A stretch of 64,000 nt of DNA from Hyphomicrobium sp. (GCF_019744875.1 NZ_JAIETU010000006.1:62001-126000); one strand, 5' to 3'. Positions 9,246 to 19,350 are shown, counted from the stretch's first letter. Translations and numbers: made by a program. The notes: generated from the sequence alone by a model not told the origin.

Positions 9246-9911
9246 ATGGCCGACGAGACACCGAAACCCGATGCGCCCGGTGGAGTACCGGGAGGGGATC
9301 TCCCGCCCGAGGCTGCGGGGCGGCCGGATGCCGCGGATGAGGCGCTGCGCCTTGCGGCCGAGGTTGACACGCTCCAGGGCCAGATCGCGGACCTGACCGA
9401 TCGCCTGCTGCGGGCGCACGCGGAAATGGACAACATTCGCAAGAGGGCTGAGCGCGACCGCGAGGACACCGCGAAGTACGCCATCAGCAAGTTCGCGCGC
9501 GACGTTGTCGCCGTGGCCGACAATTTCGAGCGGGCCGTGCAAGCTGTGCCGGCGGGTGCGGCCGAGCAGGATGCCTCGTTCAAGGCCCTCGTCGAGGGCG
9601 TGACCATGACCGAGCGCGAACTCATCAACGTATTCGAGCGGCACGGCGTGCGCCGGATCAATCCGCGCGGCGAGGCCTTCAACCCCCATCAGCACCAGGC
9701 GATGATGGAGATGGAGAATGCCAACGTGCCCCCTGGCACGGTGCTGGAAGTCTATCAGCCGGGCTACGTCATCGAAGATCGCGTGCTGAGGCCCGCGATG
9801 GTGGTCGTTTCGAAGGGAGGGGCAAAAACTTCCCGCCCGGCAGCCGGCGAAGCATCGGCCACGGCCGGGGAGGCCCCGGCGGGGTCTGGCGGCCCGGAAA
9901 GTAACCCTTAA
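9246..9911 (+). CDS. grpE: Nucleotide exchange factor GrpE
   Basis: GrpE releases ADP from DnaK. I start at 9246 because GGAG lies eight bases upstream and the protein then begins MADETPKPD; a frame opening at 9192 is longer but lacks such a site. The 221-residue protein has the N-terminal coiled coil (LRLAAEVDTLQGQIADLTDRLLRAHAEMDNIRKRAERDRED) and the C-terminal beta domain (GEAFNPHQHQAMMEME, PGTVLEVYQPGYVIEDRVLRPAMVVVSKGG). An Ala/Gly-rich tail follows. Confidence 0.95.
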   Translation: MADETPKPDAPGGVPGGDLPPEAAGRPDAADEALRLAAEVDTLQGQIADLTDRLLRAHAEMDNIRKRAERDREDTAKYAISKFARDVVAVADNFERAVQAVPAGAAEQDASFKALVEGVTMTERELINVFERHGVRRINPRGEAFNPHQHQAMMEMENANVPPGTVLEVYQPGYVIEDRVLRPAMVVVSKGGAKTSRPAAGEASATAGEAPAGSGGPESNP

Positions 9912-10058
9912 TCAACCGTCCGCGGGGTTTGTCTGGCGGGCGCCGATCAGACTTGAACTCCTTTGGAAGGATCGGCCTTCAAAAGTCTTGCATCGGGCGG
10001 CGTTCAAAGTGGTAAAGCAACTGATCCAAAATTGATGCTGCGGCCGCGCGGCGCGCCC

Positions 10059-10090
10059 GTTGCGCCCCGAAAAGCACACACTATATACAT
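10059..10090 (+). promoter_or_regulatory. Probable RpoH-type promoter of dnaK
   Basis: GTTGCGC at 10059-10065 is followed after about 15 bases by CTATATAC at 10081-10088, a good match to the alphaproteobacterial heat-shock -10 (CYTATNT). It sits about 130 bases before the dnaK start, leaving a leader of about 125 bases. Confidence 0.45.
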
Positions 10091-10219
10091 CGCGCAACAC
10101 CAACAGTGCTCCCAGGAGACCGTCTCCACGCCTCCCGTCCGGAGGCTCAAAGGACATTACCGGACGCCGGCCTTTCAGGGTCCGGACGGTCTGCCGCAAC
10201 GAAGAGGAAATTCGGATAC

Positions 10220-12136
10220 ATGGCAAAAGTAATCGGTATCGACCTCGGCACCACGAACTCGTGCGTTGCCGTCATGGAAGGGGGCAAGCCCCGGGTTCTG
10301 GAAAATGCCGAGGGTGCCAACACCACGCCGTCGATCGTCGCGTTCGCGGATGATGGCGAGCGGCTCATCGGTCTGCCGGCTAAGCGCCAGGCGGTGACCA
10401 ACCCGACCAACACGTTCTTCGCCATCAAGCGCCTCATCGGACGGCGCTACGAGGATCCGCTGGTCGAGAAGGACAAGAAGCTCGTTCCCTACAAGATCGT
10501 CAAAGGCCCGACGGGCGACGCCTGGGTCGAGGCGAACGGCAAGGCGTATTCGCCGCAGGAAGTCTCCGCTTTCATTCTGCAGAAGATGAAAGAGACGGCG
10601 GAAGCCAAGCTTGGCGAGCCGGTCACGCAGGCGGTCATCACCGTTCCCGCGTATTTCAACGACGCCCAGCGTCAGGCCACGAAGGATGCCGGCAAGATCG
10701 CCGGGCTCGAGGTGCTCCGCATCATCAACGAGCCGACGGCGGCTGCCCTTGCCTACGGTCTCGACAAGAAGAAGGAAGCCAAGACGATCGCGGTCTATGA
10801 CCTCGGCGGCGGCACCTTCGATATTTCCGTGCTCGAAATCGGCGACGGCGTGTTCGAGGTGAAGAGCACGAACGGCGACACGTTCCTCGGCGGTGAAGAC
10901 TTCGACATGAAGCTCGTCGGCTATCTCGCCGATGAGTTCAAGAAGGAGCAGGGCATCGACCTCCGGAACGACAAGCTCGCTCTGCAGCGCCTCAAGGAAG
11001 CTGCCGAAAAGGCGAAGATCGAACTGTCGTCGGCGTCTCAGACCGAGATCAACCTGCCGTTCATCACGGCTGACCAGTCGGGTCCGAAGCATCTCACGAT
11101 GAAGCTCACGCGCGCCAAGCTCGAGAGCCTCGTCGACGATCTGATCCTGCGGACGCGCGGTCCGTGCGAACAGGCCATCAAGGATGCCGGCCTCAAGGCG
11201 GCCGATATCGACGAAGTGGTGCTGGTCGGCGGCATGACGCGCATGCCCAAGGTGCAGCAGGTCGTCAAGGAGCTGTTCGGCAAGGAGCCCCACAAGGGCG
11301 TCAACCCGGACGAAGTGGTGGCTGTCGGTGCGGCGATCCAGGGCGGCGTCCTCAAGGGCGAAGTCAAGGACGTGCTGCTGCTCGACGTGACGCCGCTGTC
11401 GCTCGGCATCGAAACGCTGGGCGGCGTGTTCACGCGCCTGATCGATCGCAACACGACCATTCCGACCAAGAAGAGCCAGGTGTTCTCGACGGCGGAAGAC
11501 GGCCAGAGCGCGGTGACGATCCGCGTCAGCCAGGGCGAGCGCGAGATGGCGGCTGATAACAAGCTGCTCGGTCAGTTCGATCTCGTCGGGCTGCCTCCGG
11601 CGCCGCGTGGCGTGCCGCAGGTCGAGGTCACGTTCGACATCGACGCCAACGGCATCGTGCACGTCTCGGCCAAGGACAAGGCGACGGCCAAGGAGCAGTC
11701 GATCCGCATCCAGGCGTCGGGCGGTCTGTCCGATGCCGACATCGATCGCATGGTCAAGGAAGCCGAGGCACACGCTGGCGAAGACAAGAAGAAGCGTGAG
11801 CTGGTGGAAGCCAAGAACCAGGCGGAAGCCCTGATCCACTCGACGCAGAAGGAGCTGGTCGACAACGGCTCCAACGCGGCAGTCGCGGCGGTGAAGGACG
11901 ACGTCGAGAAGGCCGTCGAAGCCACCAAGGAAGCGATCGCCTCGGAAGATGCCGAGAAGATCAAGGCTGCCACCATGGCGCTGGCGCAGGTCGCGATGAA
12001 GATCGGCGAGGCTGTCTACGGCGCCAAGGGTGCCGAGGGCGGCGCGGCCGGCGAGCCGAACGAAGCGAACGGCGACGACACGATCGTCGATGCGGACTTC
12101 GAAGAGGTCAAGGACGACAAGAAGAAGGCCGGCTAA
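10220..12136 (+). CDS. dnaK: Molecular chaperone DnaK (Hsp70)
   Basis: ATP-dependent chaperone working with DnaJ and GrpE. The 638-residue protein starts [22 protein letters not shown], has the ATPase signatures [18 protein letters not shown] and [13 protein letters not shown], the interdomain linker ([16 protein letters not shown]) and the acidic EEVKDDKK-type tail. I use the ATG at 10220, as conserved in the family, with GAGGAA about ten bases upstream, rather than an in-frame ATG at 10106 that would add 38 non-conserved residues and lies downstream of the likely promoter. It is followed by a strong hairpin before dnaJ. Confidence 0.97.
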   Translation: MAKVIGIDLGTTNSCVAVMEGGKPRVLENAEGANTTPSIVAFADDGERLIGLPAKRQAVTNPTNTFFAIKRLIGRRYEDPLVEKDKKLVPYKIVKGPTGDAWVEANGKAYSPQEVSAFILQKMKETAEAKLGEPVTQAVITVPAYFNDAQRQATKDAGKIAGLEVLRIINEPTAAALAYGLDKKKEAKTIAVYDLGGGTFDISVLEIGDGVFEVKSTNGDTFLGGEDFDMKLVGYLADEFKKEQGIDLRNDKLALQRLKEAAEKAKIELSSASQTEINLPFITADQSGPKHLTMKLTRAKLESLVDDLILRTRGPCEQAIKDAGLKAADIDEVVLVGGMTRMPKVQQVVKELFGKEPHKGVNPDEVVAVGAAIQGGVLKGEVKDVLLLDVTPLSLGIETLGGVFTRLIDRNTTIPTKKSQVFSTAEDGQSAVTIRVSQGEREMAADNKLLGQFDLVGLPPAPRGVPQVEVTFDIDANGIVHVSAKDKATAKEQSIRIQASGGLSDADIDRMVKEAEAHAGEDKKKRELVEAKNQAEALIHSTQKELVDNGSNAAVAAVKDDVEKAVEATKEAIASEDAEKIKAATMALAQVAMKIGEAVYGAKGAEGGAAGEPNEANGDDTIVDADFEEVKDDKKKAG

Positions 12137-12199
12137 GCGAGGCCGTCCGGCAGACGGGAGCAGTGCTCTCTCCATGCCGGGCGAACTCTTGAAGCCCGT

Positions 12200-12224
12200 G
12201 CTGCGGCGCCGAGGGCGCCGCAGC
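12200..12224 (+). terminator. Strong hairpin downstream of dnaK
   Basis: GCTGCGGCGCC at 12200-12210 and its exact complement at 12214-12224 form an 11-bp GC-rich stem with a 3-base loop, about 64 bases after the dnaK stop. Only a weak T-run follows (GCCGTTTG), so it may be an attenuator that lowers dnaJ relative to dnaK, or an mRNA-stabilising stem, rather than a full terminator. Confidence 0.5.
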
Positions 12225-12530
12225 GCCGTTTGTCGAGAACAGTTGCGGGGCCCTTGTGCGTCATCTCCGGTTGCCGCTTCGGGCCTTTGCCACACCTAAA
12301 GCCGGGCGGCCGGTCCGCGAGGCTTGTTCAATTCGCCAAAGATTGCCACTTTGCTCACGGCGCCTATCTTCCGCGCGCGGCCTATCGGCCGCATGATGCG
12401 GGGGTGGGTCTGGTGGATGGGGCGTGGGGCGTCTATTTCTCGGCAGGACCGGTGACCGGGTGCTCAGTCTCAAGACAATGACCGCCTACGACCGCGGAAG
12501 CGGGTCCCGATGAGTGAAACGAGAGCTTCG

Positions 12531-13694
12531 ATGGCCAAGCGCGACTACTACGAACTTCTGGGGGTGCAGCGCACAGCAACCGATCAGGACCTGAAGTCGG
12601 CCTTTCGCCGACTGGCCAAGGAATGCCATCCCGATCGCAATCCCGGTGACACGGCTGCCGAGCAAAACTTCAAGGATCTCAACGAAGCCTATGAGGCGTT
12701 GAAGGATCCGCAGAAGCGGGCGGCCTACGACAAATTCGGCCATGCCGCCTTCGACCAGAGCATGGGACGCCATCCCGGGGGGGGCTTCGGTCCCGATTTC
12801 GCGTCATCGATGTCCGACATCTTCGAAGACCTGTTCGGCGAGTTCATGGGCGGACGCCGTGGCGGTGGAGGCGGAGCAGCCGGGCCGCGCGGTCGCAACT
12901 CCCGCGAGCGCGGGGCGGACCTGCGCTACAACATGGAGATCACGCTCGAGGAGGCGTTCGCGGGCAAGGCGGCGGAAGTGCGCGTGCCGACGAGCGTCGC
13001 ATGTGAAACATGCACCGGCACAGGCGCTAAGCCCGGCACGAAGCCGACGCAGTGCCCGACCTGCGGGGGCATGGGCAAGGTGCGCGCGAGCCAGGGCTTT
13101 TTCACCATCGAGCGGACCTGCCCGACCTGCATGGGGCGTGGCGAGGTGATCGACGATCCCTGTACGGCGTGCTCGGGCGCCGGGCGCCAGATGCGCGAGC
13201 GGACGCTGCAGATCAACATTCCCGCCGGTGTCGAAGACGGCACGAAGGTGCGTCTCGTCGGCGACGGCGAGGCCGGGTTGCGGGGCGGCCCGCCGGGCGA
13301 CCTCTACATCTTCCTGTCGCTTAAGCCGCATTCCTTCTTCCAGCGCGACGGTGCCGACATTTTCTGCAAGGTTCCGATTGCGATGACGACGGCCGCGCTC
13401 GGCGGGCAGATCGAGGTTCCGAGCCTCGACGGTACGGCGAGCCGGGTCAAGGTTCCGGAAGGGACGCCCAGCGGAAAACAGTTCCGTCTCAAGGGTAAGG
13501 GCATGCCGGTGCTGCGCTCCAAGGTGGTGGGCGATCTCTTCATCCAGGTCGATGTCGAGACGCCGAAAAACCTGACGCGCCGGCAGCGGGAGCTGCTCGA
13601 AGAGTTCGAAGGCGAAAGCCACAAGGGAACAAGTCCGGAAAGCGCGGGTTTCTTCGCGCGCGTGAAGGATTTCTTCGAGGGGAAGGGGGGCTGA
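12531..13694 (+). CDS. dnaJ: Co-chaperone DnaJ (Hsp40)
   Basis: DnaJ stimulates the DnaK ATPase. The protein has the J-domain ([14 protein letters not shown] ... CHPDRNPGD with the HPD motif), a Gly-rich linker ([15 protein letters not shown]), four CxxCxGxG-type zinc repeats ([32 protein letters not shown]) and the C-terminal substrate domain. I start at the ATG at 12531 (MAKRDYYE, typical of the family, with GAGAG just upstream); an in-frame ATG at 12510 is possible. A 390-base gap separates it from dnaK, so it may have its own promoter. Confidence 0.96.
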   Translation: MAKRDYYELLGVQRTATDQDLKSAFRRLAKECHPDRNPGDTAAEQNFKDLNEAYEALKDPQKRAAYDKFGHAAFDQSMGRHPGGGFGPDFASSMSDIFEDLFGEFMGGRRGGGGGAAGPRGRNSRERGADLRYNMEITLEEAFAGKAAEVRVPTSVACETCTGTGAKPGTKPTQCPTCGGMGKVRASQGFFTIERTCPTCMGRGEVIDDPCTACSGAGRQMRERTLQINIPAGVEDGTKVRLVGDGEAGLRGGPPGDLYIFLSLKPHSFFQRDGADIFCKVPIAMTTAALGGQIEVPSLDGTASRVKVPEGTPSGKQFRLKGKGMPVLRSKVVGDLFIQVDVETPKNLTRRQRELLEEFEGESHKGTSPESAGFFARVKDFFEGKGG

Positions 13695-13725
13695 GGCTCT
13701 CCCTGCGTCATCAACGGGAGCAAGC

Positions 13726-14319
13726 ATGAGCCTGTCGTCGACCAAACTGCTCTTTTTCGCCGGCAGCGCGAGAGAGGCGTCGTTCAACAAGCGCGTTGCG
13801 CGTCTCGGTGCGCAGATCGCGGAGGCGAACGGGCTCGCTGCGACCTTCGCGGATCTCGGCGACTATCCGATGCCGCTCTACGACGCGGACCTGCAGGCGC
13901 TCGAGGGTATCCCTGAGAACGCGCTCAAGTTCGAAGCGCTGATGAAGGTGCACACGGGCATTTTCATCGCCTCGCCCGAGTACAATGCCTCCATCACGCC
14001 GCTGCTCAAGAACACGCTCGACTGGGTGAGCCGAGTGCGCATCGAGGGTGAGGAGCCGTTGGCGGTGTTCAAGTCTCGGGTGTTTGCGCTGGGGTCCGCT
14101 TCGCCCGGCGGCATGGGCGGATTGCGCGGCGTGAACACGACGCGGACGGTGCTCGAGCTCGGGCTTGGCGCACTGGTGCTGCCGGATCAGTTCGCGGTGC
14201 CGAAAGCCGGTGAGGCATTCGAGGCCAACGGGCACCTCAAAAACCGCGATCAGCAGGAAAATTTCAAGGCACTGATCGTCAAGCTCGCGCGCGCGGCGCA
14301 TGTGCTACACGGACCCTGA
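13726..14319 (+). CDS. NADPH-dependent FMN reductase family protein
   Basis: This 197-residue flavodoxin-fold protein shows the family pattern: LLFFAGSAREASFNKRVAR (FMN phosphate loop), FIASPEYNASITPLLKNTLDWVSR (the conserved SPEYN segment) and FALGSASPGGMGGLRG. Members reduce FMN, azo dyes, quinones or chromate with NAD(P)H; the substrate cannot be told from sequence. It lies 31 bases after dnaJ on the same strand and could be read from the heat-shock transcript. CGGGAGCAAGC supplies the ribosome binding site. Confidence 0.87.
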   Translation: MSLSSTKLLFFAGSAREASFNKRVARLGAQIAEANGLAATFADLGDYPMPLYDADLQALEGIPENALKFEALMKVHTGIFIASPEYNASITPLLKNTLDWVSRVRIEGEEPLAVFKSRVFALGSASPGGMGGLRGVNTTRTVLELGLGALVLPDQFAVPKAGEAFEANGHLKNRDQQENFKALIVKLARAAHVLHGP

Positions 14320-14357
14320 TCCGTGCCGGCCCTCACGAACATCGGGATACTTGCGCC

Positions 14358-15095
14358 ATGACCAGTTCCGCAGCCCGCGATCATCTGATCGTTGCGCTCG
14401 ACATGCCGACCGTCGAGGAGGCGCGCCGGCTGGTCGCCGAGCTCGGCGATACGGTTTCGTTCTACAAGGTCGGTCTTGAGCTGCTGTTTGCGGGCGGGCT
14501 CGATCTCGCGCGCGATCTCAAGCGCCAGAACAAGAACGTGTTTCTCGACATGAAGCTCCTGGACATCGGCAACACCGTCGAGCGCGCGGTGGCCAATGCG
14601 ACGGAGCTCGGCATCAATTTTCTCACCGTTCACGGACACGACCTCAAGACGCTCAGGGCCGCGGTGTCGGGGCGGACGGGGAGCAAGCTGAAGCTGCTCG
14701 CGGTCACGGTGATGACCAACCTCACCGCCGACGACATCCGCCAGCAGGGCTCCTCGCTTGCGCCCGCAGACCTTGCGCTGCGCCGCGCCGAACTCGCTTA
14801 CGCGGCAGGCTTCGACGGCGTGATCGCGTCTGGACAGGAGGCCGCGCGCATCCGCGAGGCGACCAGCCCGAAGTTCCTGATCGTCACGCCCGGCATCCGG
14901 CTTCAGGGCAGCACGACGGATGATCAGGAGCGCGTGATGACGCCCGACAACGCTATCTCGGCCGGAGCCAACCACATCGTCGTCGGCCGGCCGATCACGC
15001 AGGCCGATGCGCCGAAGGCGGCGGCGGAGAAGTTCATCACATGCATCGACGAAGCGCTCGCCGCACACGGCAGCGGATCGCCGACGTCGCACTAA
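14358..15095 (+). CDS. pyrF: Orotidine 5'-phosphate decarboxylase
   Basis: PyrF converts OMP to UMP, the last step of de novo pyrimidine synthesis. The 245-residue protein has the (beta/alpha)8 signatures: LIVALDMPTVEEARRLV, the catalytic Lys/Asp array in NVFLDMKLLDIGNTV, LLAVTVMTNL, GVIASGQEA, LIVTPGIRLQG and the phosphate-binding NHIVVGRPITQA. It lies 39 bases after the FMN reductase gene and 28 bases before the DUF1330 gene. Confidence 0.96.
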   Translation: MTSSAARDHLIVALDMPTVEEARRLVAELGDTVSFYKVGLELLFAGGLDLARDLKRQNKNVFLDMKLLDIGNTVERAVANATELGINFLTVHGHDLKTLRAAVSGRTGSKLKLLAVTVMTNLTADDIRQQGSSLAPADLALRRAELAYAAGFDGVIASGQEAARIREATSPKFLIVTPGIRLQGSTTDDQERVMTPDNAISAGANHIVVGRPITQADAPKAAAEKFITCIDEALAAHGSGSPTSH

Positions 15096-15123
15096 CGAGC
15101 ACCAAAGAAAAAAGGGAATGCCG

Positions 15124-15411
15124 ATGGCTAAGGGTTACGTGATTGCGCACGCGGTTGTGACGGACGCCGACAAGTGGGGTCAATACGTCGCGAAGTCCAA
15201 GGTGGCGCTCGACAAGTTCGAGGGCAAGCCGGTGGTGCGCGGCGGCAAGTGCCAGATCATCGAAGGCAACGGCACGCAGCGCAACGTTGTGCTCGAGTTT
15301 CCGAGCTACGAGCACGCGATCGGCTATGCCACGAGCCCCGAGTATGCCGAGGCCAAGGCGCTGCGGGCTGGGGCAGGCACGATCGACATCACGGTTGTCG
15401 AAGGGGTCTAA
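15124..15411 (+). CDS. DUF1330 family protein
   Basis: This 95-residue protein has a dimeric ferredoxin-like fold typical of DUF1330: AKGYVIAHAVVTDADKWGQYVAKS at the N terminus, GGKCQIIEGNGTQRNVVLEFPSYEHAIGYATSPEYAEAKALR as the core, and a final IDITVVEG strand. The biochemical role of DUF1330 is unknown. AAGGGA upstream supports a start at 15124; an ATG six bases earlier (15118) is also possible. It is commonly found just after pyrF in alphaproteobacteria, as here. Confidence 0.88.
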   Translation: MAKGYVIAHAVVTDADKWGQYVAKSKVALDKFEGKPVVRGGKCQIIEGNGTQRNVVLEFPSYEHAIGYATSPEYAEAKALRAGAGTIDITVVEGV

Positions 15412-15449
15412 GCCCTAGCTTTGCGGAACTGATTCGTAAGGCGAAAGTT

Positions 15450-15473
15450 GGATCGGGGATATCCTCCCGATCC
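15450..15473 (+). terminator. Possible terminator after the DUF1330 gene
   Basis: GGATCGGG at 15450-15457 pairs perfectly with CCCGATCC at 15466-15473 around an 8-base loop, 38 bases after the stop codon. The following GCCTTGT is only weakly T-rich. Confidence 0.45.
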
Positions 15474-15549
15474 GCCTTGTCAGTGGAGATATCGACGGTC
15501 AAGCTTTCATTAACCATCCGACGACTAGGCTGGTTGGGGAGGTGGATGA

Positions 15550-15729
15550 ATGACCAAAATGTTCTACCGGCTGGAAGACTATTTCGACGTGCAAGCCCAG
15601 CAAAGACGGGGCTTTATGAAGTGGTTTGGCCGCGGATTGCGCATGCTTTTCGGGTTTGTCGGCGACCTCTCCAAGAGCCGAATCGATTCGGTCAGTGATT
15701 CGTTTCGCGACGCTGACGTCGCGCGCTAA
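15550..15729 (+). CDS. Small hypothetical protein (59 residues)
   Basis: An ATG at 15550 opens a 59-codon frame ending at TAA 15727-15729; GGAGGTGG lies shortly upstream. The product begins MTKMFYRLEDYFDVQAQQRR, has a middle part with an amphipathic or membrane-binding look (MKWFGRGLRMLFGFVGDL) and a charged end (SRIDSVSDSFRDADVAR). I do not recognise it. The good ribosome binding site and the protein-like composition argue that it is real. A second frame from an ATG four bases earlier gives a less protein-like product. Confidence 0.55.
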   Translation: MTKMFYRLEDYFDVQAQQRRGFMKWFGRGLRMLFGFVGDLSKSRIDSVSDSFRDADVAR

Positions 15730-15859
15730 CCCGGACGAGGATGTCCGGCGGAGCGCGCCGCGGGCGAAATCGCCCCCGCGCTTGACCGCACGAGAAGCGG
15801 TTCCCAATTCGGCCTTCGTGCCGTAAATCTCCCTGCATGATCACTTGTTGGACGGCGTG

Positions 15860-16585
15860 ATGCCCCATATCCCGACCGGCACGGGCCGCACGCCGTGGCG
15901 TGCGTCGGTGCTCACACTTTTTCCCGAGATGTTTCCGGGACCGCTCGGCGTCTCGCTTGTCGGCCAGGCGCTCGCGGCGGGGCTGTGGTCGCTCGACCTG
16001 CATCAGATTCGCGACTTCGGGATCGGCCGGCATCGGGCGGTGGACGATACGCCCGCTGGTGGAGGCGCCGGGATGGTGCTGCGCGCCGACGTGCTGGCCG
16101 CGGCCATCGATCATGCGCGTGAGGCGAGCGGCGACCTGCCGCTCTTCTATCTGTCGCCGCGGGGAGCGCCGCTCACCCAGGCGCAGGCCCGCACGTTGTC
16201 GGCCGGGCCTGGGGTCATGCTGCTGGCCGGGCGCTTCGAGGGCATCGACGAGCGGATCATCGCGGGGCGCGGCATCACCGAGATCTCCATCGGCGACTAT
16301 GTGCTGTCCGGCGGGGAGCTGGCGGCCATGGTGATGATCGACGCCTGCGTGCGGCTGATCCCGGGCGTGCTCGGCGCCGAGGAGAGCCTGATGCATGAGA
16401 GCTTCGAGGACGGGCTGCTCGAATACCCCCACTACACGAAGCCGCGCGAGTGGGAGGGGCGGGCCACGCCCGACGTGCTCCTCTCCGGCGATCACAAGAA
16501 GATCGCGGAGTGGAGGAGCGAGGAAGCCCGGCGCATCACGCGCGAGCGGCGCCCGGATCTGCCCGGGTCGCGGGCGAAGCGGTAA
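15860..16585 (+). CDS. trmD: tRNA (guanine-N1-)-methyltransferase TrmD
   Basis: TrmD methylates G37 of tRNAs with a G at position 36 and prevents +1 frameshifting. The protein has the SPOUT trefoil-knot motifs: [66 protein letters not shown] and [22 protein letters not shown]. The start at 15860 (MPHIPTGTG) is my choice; an ATG at 15845 would add five residues. In most bacteria trmD lies in an rpsP-rimM-trmD-rplS operon. Here rpsP and rimM are not upstream and rplS is six kilobases away. Confidence 0.95.
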   Translation: MPHIPTGTGRTPWRASVLTLFPEMFPGPLGVSLVGQALAAGLWSLDLHQIRDFGIGRHRAVDDTPAGGGAGMVLRADVLAAAIDHAREASGDLPLFYLSPRGAPLTQAQARTLSAGPGVMLLAGRFEGIDERIIAGRGITEISIGDYVLSGGELAAMVMIDACVRLIPGVLGAEESLMHESFEDGLLEYPHYTKPREWEGRATPDVLLSGDHKKIAEWRSEEARRITRERRPDLPGSRAKR

Positions 16586-16765
16586 GACTTCGCGGATCAG
16601 CATCGGCCTTGTGCTCCCGGCCTATTCGGCGAATGCGGGGTACGCGGCGCATCGTGCCAAATCCGTCCGTGCCTTGCGCGTTCGGGCTGTGCCGCTTAAT
16701 CCAGGGGATGCGCTCGACACGCGCGATCGGCTTGGCTTGGTTTTTTGTTCCGGAGACGACGCTGC

Positions 16766-18664
16766 ATGGATGCTCACACGACAGTTGTCGGTCTCGATCA
16801 TGCCGTGGCCCTGCTCACCGCGAGCGTGGTGGCGGTGCCGCTGTTCCGCAAACTCGGGCTCGGCTCCGTTCTCGGCTACCTGACGGCGGGTCTCGTCGTG
16901 GGACCGTTTGGTGTCGGCCTGATCTCAGACCCCGTGTCCATCCTGCATGTGGCGGAACTCGGCGTCGTGATGTTCCTCTTCATCATCGGCCTCGAAATGA
17001 AACCCGCCAAGCTGTGGGCGCTGCGGCGCGACATCTTCGGGCTGGGGCTGGTGCAGGTGCTGACCTGCGGCGCGCTGCTGAGCGCCGTTGGGGTCTATCT
17101 CGGCGGGCTCGCCGTTCCGGTGGCCGTCATCGGTGCAATGGGCTTCGTGCTCTCGTCGACGGCGGTCATCATGACGATGCTCGACGAGCGGGGCGAGACC
17201 GCCACACCCGCCGGGCAGCGCGCAGTTTCTATCCTGCTGCTCGAAGACCTGGCGATCGTGCCGTTGCTGGCGCTGGTTGCGGTGTTCGCCGCGCTCGACG
17301 GGTCGGGGCCGAATTCGGAGCAGGCGGTGTGGGTCAGCGCGGCGATGGGCCTTGCGGCGCTGGTCGCGGTGGTTTTCGCCGGGCGCTGGCTGCTCAATCC
17401 GCTGTTTGCGCTGGTGGCGAAACTTGGCGGACGCGAGATCATGCTTGCGGCGTCGCTGATGGTGGTGCTCGGCGCGGCGCTCGTCATGCAGTGGGGCGGA
17501 TTGTCGATGGCAATGGGCGCCTTTCTGGCCGGCGTGCTGCTGTCTGAATCCGCGTTCCGCCACCAGCTCGAAGCCGATATCGATCCATTCAAGGGCCTGC
17601 TGCTCGGACTGTTCTTCATCAGCGTGGGCATGTCGCTCGATCTGGCTCTGGTCGGGCGCGAATGGCTGCTCATCATCGCCGGCGTGCTTCTGTTCATGGC
17701 GACGAAGGCCGCCGGCATCTACGTCATCGCACTTCTGTTCGGCGCCAAATGGCGGGAAGCGCTGTTGCGCGCCGCATTGTTCGCGCAAGGCGGCGAGTTT
17801 GCGTTCGTGCTCTATTCCGCGGCCCTTTCGGCGGGCGTGTTCGACCAGCGCGTGGCGGCGATCATGAGCGCGATCGTCATTCTCTCGATGGCGCTGACGC
17901 CCCTCATTCTGATCGGCGTCGAGCGGCTGATGCCAAAAGACGCGGTCTCGCTCGAGGGTGTCGAGGTCGCCGAGGATCTCAAGAACCGCGTGCTCATCAT
18001 CGGTTTCGGACGCTTCGGGCAGCTCGTCAGCCAGCCGCTGCTTGCCCGCGGTGTCGACGTTTCGCTGATCGAGATCGACGTGGACATGATCCGCGCCGCC
18101 GGAAACTTCGGCTTCAAGGTGTACTACGGCGACGGCACCCGCCTGGATGTGCTGCGGGCTTCGGGAGCGCAATCGGCGGAGGCCATTCTCGTTTGCATCA
18201 ACAATGCGGAAGATGCGGACAAGATCGTGGAGCTCGTCAAAAGCGAGTTTCCGGTCGCCAAGCTCTACGTGCGCTCGTTCGACCGGGGGCATACGCTGCG
18301 GCTCATTGAGGCGCGGGTGGACTACCAGATCCGCGAGACGTTCGAGTCCGCGCTGGCCTTCGGCAAGGCCGTGCTGGTTGGGCTCGGGTTCGATCCCGTG
18401 GAAGCCGAGGATGCGGCCCGCGACGTGCGCAAGCGCGACGAGGACCGGCTTGCGATGCAGCTCGTGGGCGGCTTCACCGCCGGGCGCCAGCTTCTGCGCG
18501 GCAACATGACGACCCCGGAACCGGAGCCCTTCACGCCGCCCAAAACGAAGGCGAAGCCGCTCAGCGCCGACACCGCGGACGTGATGGACAAGCCATTGGC
18601 GGGCGGCAGCGCTACAACGCCTGCGGCTCCGGCTGCGCCCTCATCTCCCGATCAGGTGCCGTAG
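16766..18664 (+). CDS. Kef-type CPA2 monovalent cation:proton antiporter with TrkA-N domain
   Basis: This 632-residue protein has an N-terminal Na+/H+-exchanger-type membrane domain of about 12 segments (GLDHAVALLTASVVAVPLFRKLGLGSVLGYLTAG onward) and a cytosolic Rossmann NAD-binding regulatory domain (VLIIGFGRFGQLVSQPLLARGVDVSLIEID, roughly residues 410-530), the architecture of KefB/KefC glutathione-gated potassium efflux proteins. A Pro/Ala-rich tail follows. I start at 16766 because CGGAGA precedes it; an ATG at 16745 lacks this. Whether it is gated by glutathione conjugates cannot be told. It ends 13 bases inside the convergent tetR gene. Confidence 0.9.
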   Translation: MDAHTTVVGLDHAVALLTASVVAVPLFRKLGLGSVLGYLTAGLVVGPFGVGLISDPVSILHVAELGVVMFLFIIGLEMKPAKLWALRRDIFGLGLVQVLTCGALLSAVGVYLGGLAVPVAVIGAMGFVLSSTAVIMTMLDERGETATPAGQRAVSILLLEDLAIVPLLALVAVFAALDGSGPNSEQAVWVSAAMGLAALVAVVFAGRWLLNPLFALVAKLGGREIMLAASLMVVLGAALVMQWGGLSMAMGAFLAGVLLSESAFRHQLEADIDPFKGLLLGLFFISVGMSLDLALVGREWLLIIAGVLLFMATKAAGIYVIALLFGAKWREALLRAALFAQGGEFAFVLYSAALSAGVFDQRVAAIMSAIVILSMALTPLILIGVERLMPKDAVSLEGVEVAEDLKNRVLIIGFGRFGQLVSQPLLARGVDVSLIEIDVDMIRAAGNFGFKVYYGDGTRLDVLRASGAQSAEAILVCINNAEDADKIVELVKSEFPVAKLYVRSFDRGHTLRLIEARVDYQIRETFESALAFGKAVLVGLGFDPVEAEDAARDVRKRDEDRLAMQLVGGFTAGRQLLRGNMTTPEPEPFTPPKTKAKPLSADTADVMDKPLAGGSATTPAAPAAPSSPDQVP

Positions 18665-19350
18665 CCGGCGAGGAACAGCCTTACGGCCGAGGCAACGACC
18701 GGTTTGATCTCTTCGTCGGTGATGGGTGCGGAGATCGCGGCGTAGAGCCGTGGCCGGAAGACCGTTGTTTGCGTGAGCTCCAGGAGCTGCGCGGCGGCCA
18801 GGAACGTGTCCTCGATCTTCAGCGTGCCTTTTTCTACATGGCGGTCGAGAAGGGCGGCGACGGCCTGCGTCAGGCGCATCGGTCCCGCCGCAAAGAACTC
18901 CGTGCCGATGTCGGGCATGCGTTCGGCGACGCTGATGATGATGCGATGGGCGGCGATCACGTGCGGCTGGGTGATCCGGCGCAGCAACTCGGCGCCGAAC
19001 GCATTCAGGGTTGTCTCAAGCGGGCCCGAGGCATCCAGCAACTCGATCAGCTCACCAATGTTGCGGTCGCGGCGCTCTGCGCACACGGCGGTGAACAGGT
19101 GCTCCTTGTCCTGGAAGTAGACGTAAAGGGTAGCCTTCGAGACGGCAGCCTCGCGCGCCACGTCGCTCATGCTCGCGGCATCAAAGCCCACGGTCGAGAA
19201 GACCCGGTCGCCGCCCTCGAGGATTTGCCGGCGCTTTTGAGGGTCGGTTCCGGCAGGCGGACGCCCGCCGCGGCGGGTTTCCACACCCTCGGCTTCCGCG
19301 TGAATGCCGCTATCTCTTTGATTTTTAGTATGATTGTCGACCGCCATCAA
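18652..19350 (-). CDS. TetR-family repressor of the adjacent efflux operon
   Basis: This 232-residue protein has an N-terminal TetR helix-turn-helix (RRQILEGGDRVFSTVGFDAASMSDVAREAAVSKATLYVYFQDKEHLF, about residues 40-86) and a C-terminal ligand-binding domain of the kind with an EFFAAGPMRLTQAVAALLDR helix. It has an unusually long, charged N-terminal arm of about 35 residues. It is divergent from an emrAB-like operon, and the shared 120-base intergenic region holds two inverted copies of an 11-bp element; so it very probably represses that operon and itself, responding to a substrate of the pump. Confidence 0.88.
   Translation of the reverse strand: MMAVDNHTKNQRDSGIHAEAEGVETRRGGRPPAGTDPQKRRQILEGGDRVFSTVGFDAASMSDVAREAAVSKATLYVYFQDKEHLFTAVCAERRDRNIGELIELLDASGPLETTLNAFGAELLRRITQPHVIAAHRIIISVAERMPDIGTEFFAAGPMRLTQAVAALLDRHVEKGTLKIEDTFLAAAQLLELTQTTVFRPRLYAAISAPITDEEIKPVVASAVRLFLAGYGT

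Noticed and set aside
8022-9695. Long antisense frame over hrcA and grpE
   Set aside because: Covers two well-identified genes and their intergenic region; composition typical of a shadow.
10175-12295. Very long open frame antisense to dnaK
   Set aside because: High-GC codon bias keeps the antisense frame of a strongly conserved gene open; the product is low-complexity and dnaK is certain.
16925-18292. Antisense frame of 455 codons over the Kef gene
   Set aside because: His/Arg/Asp-rich product without any domain, opposite a clear membrane transporter.
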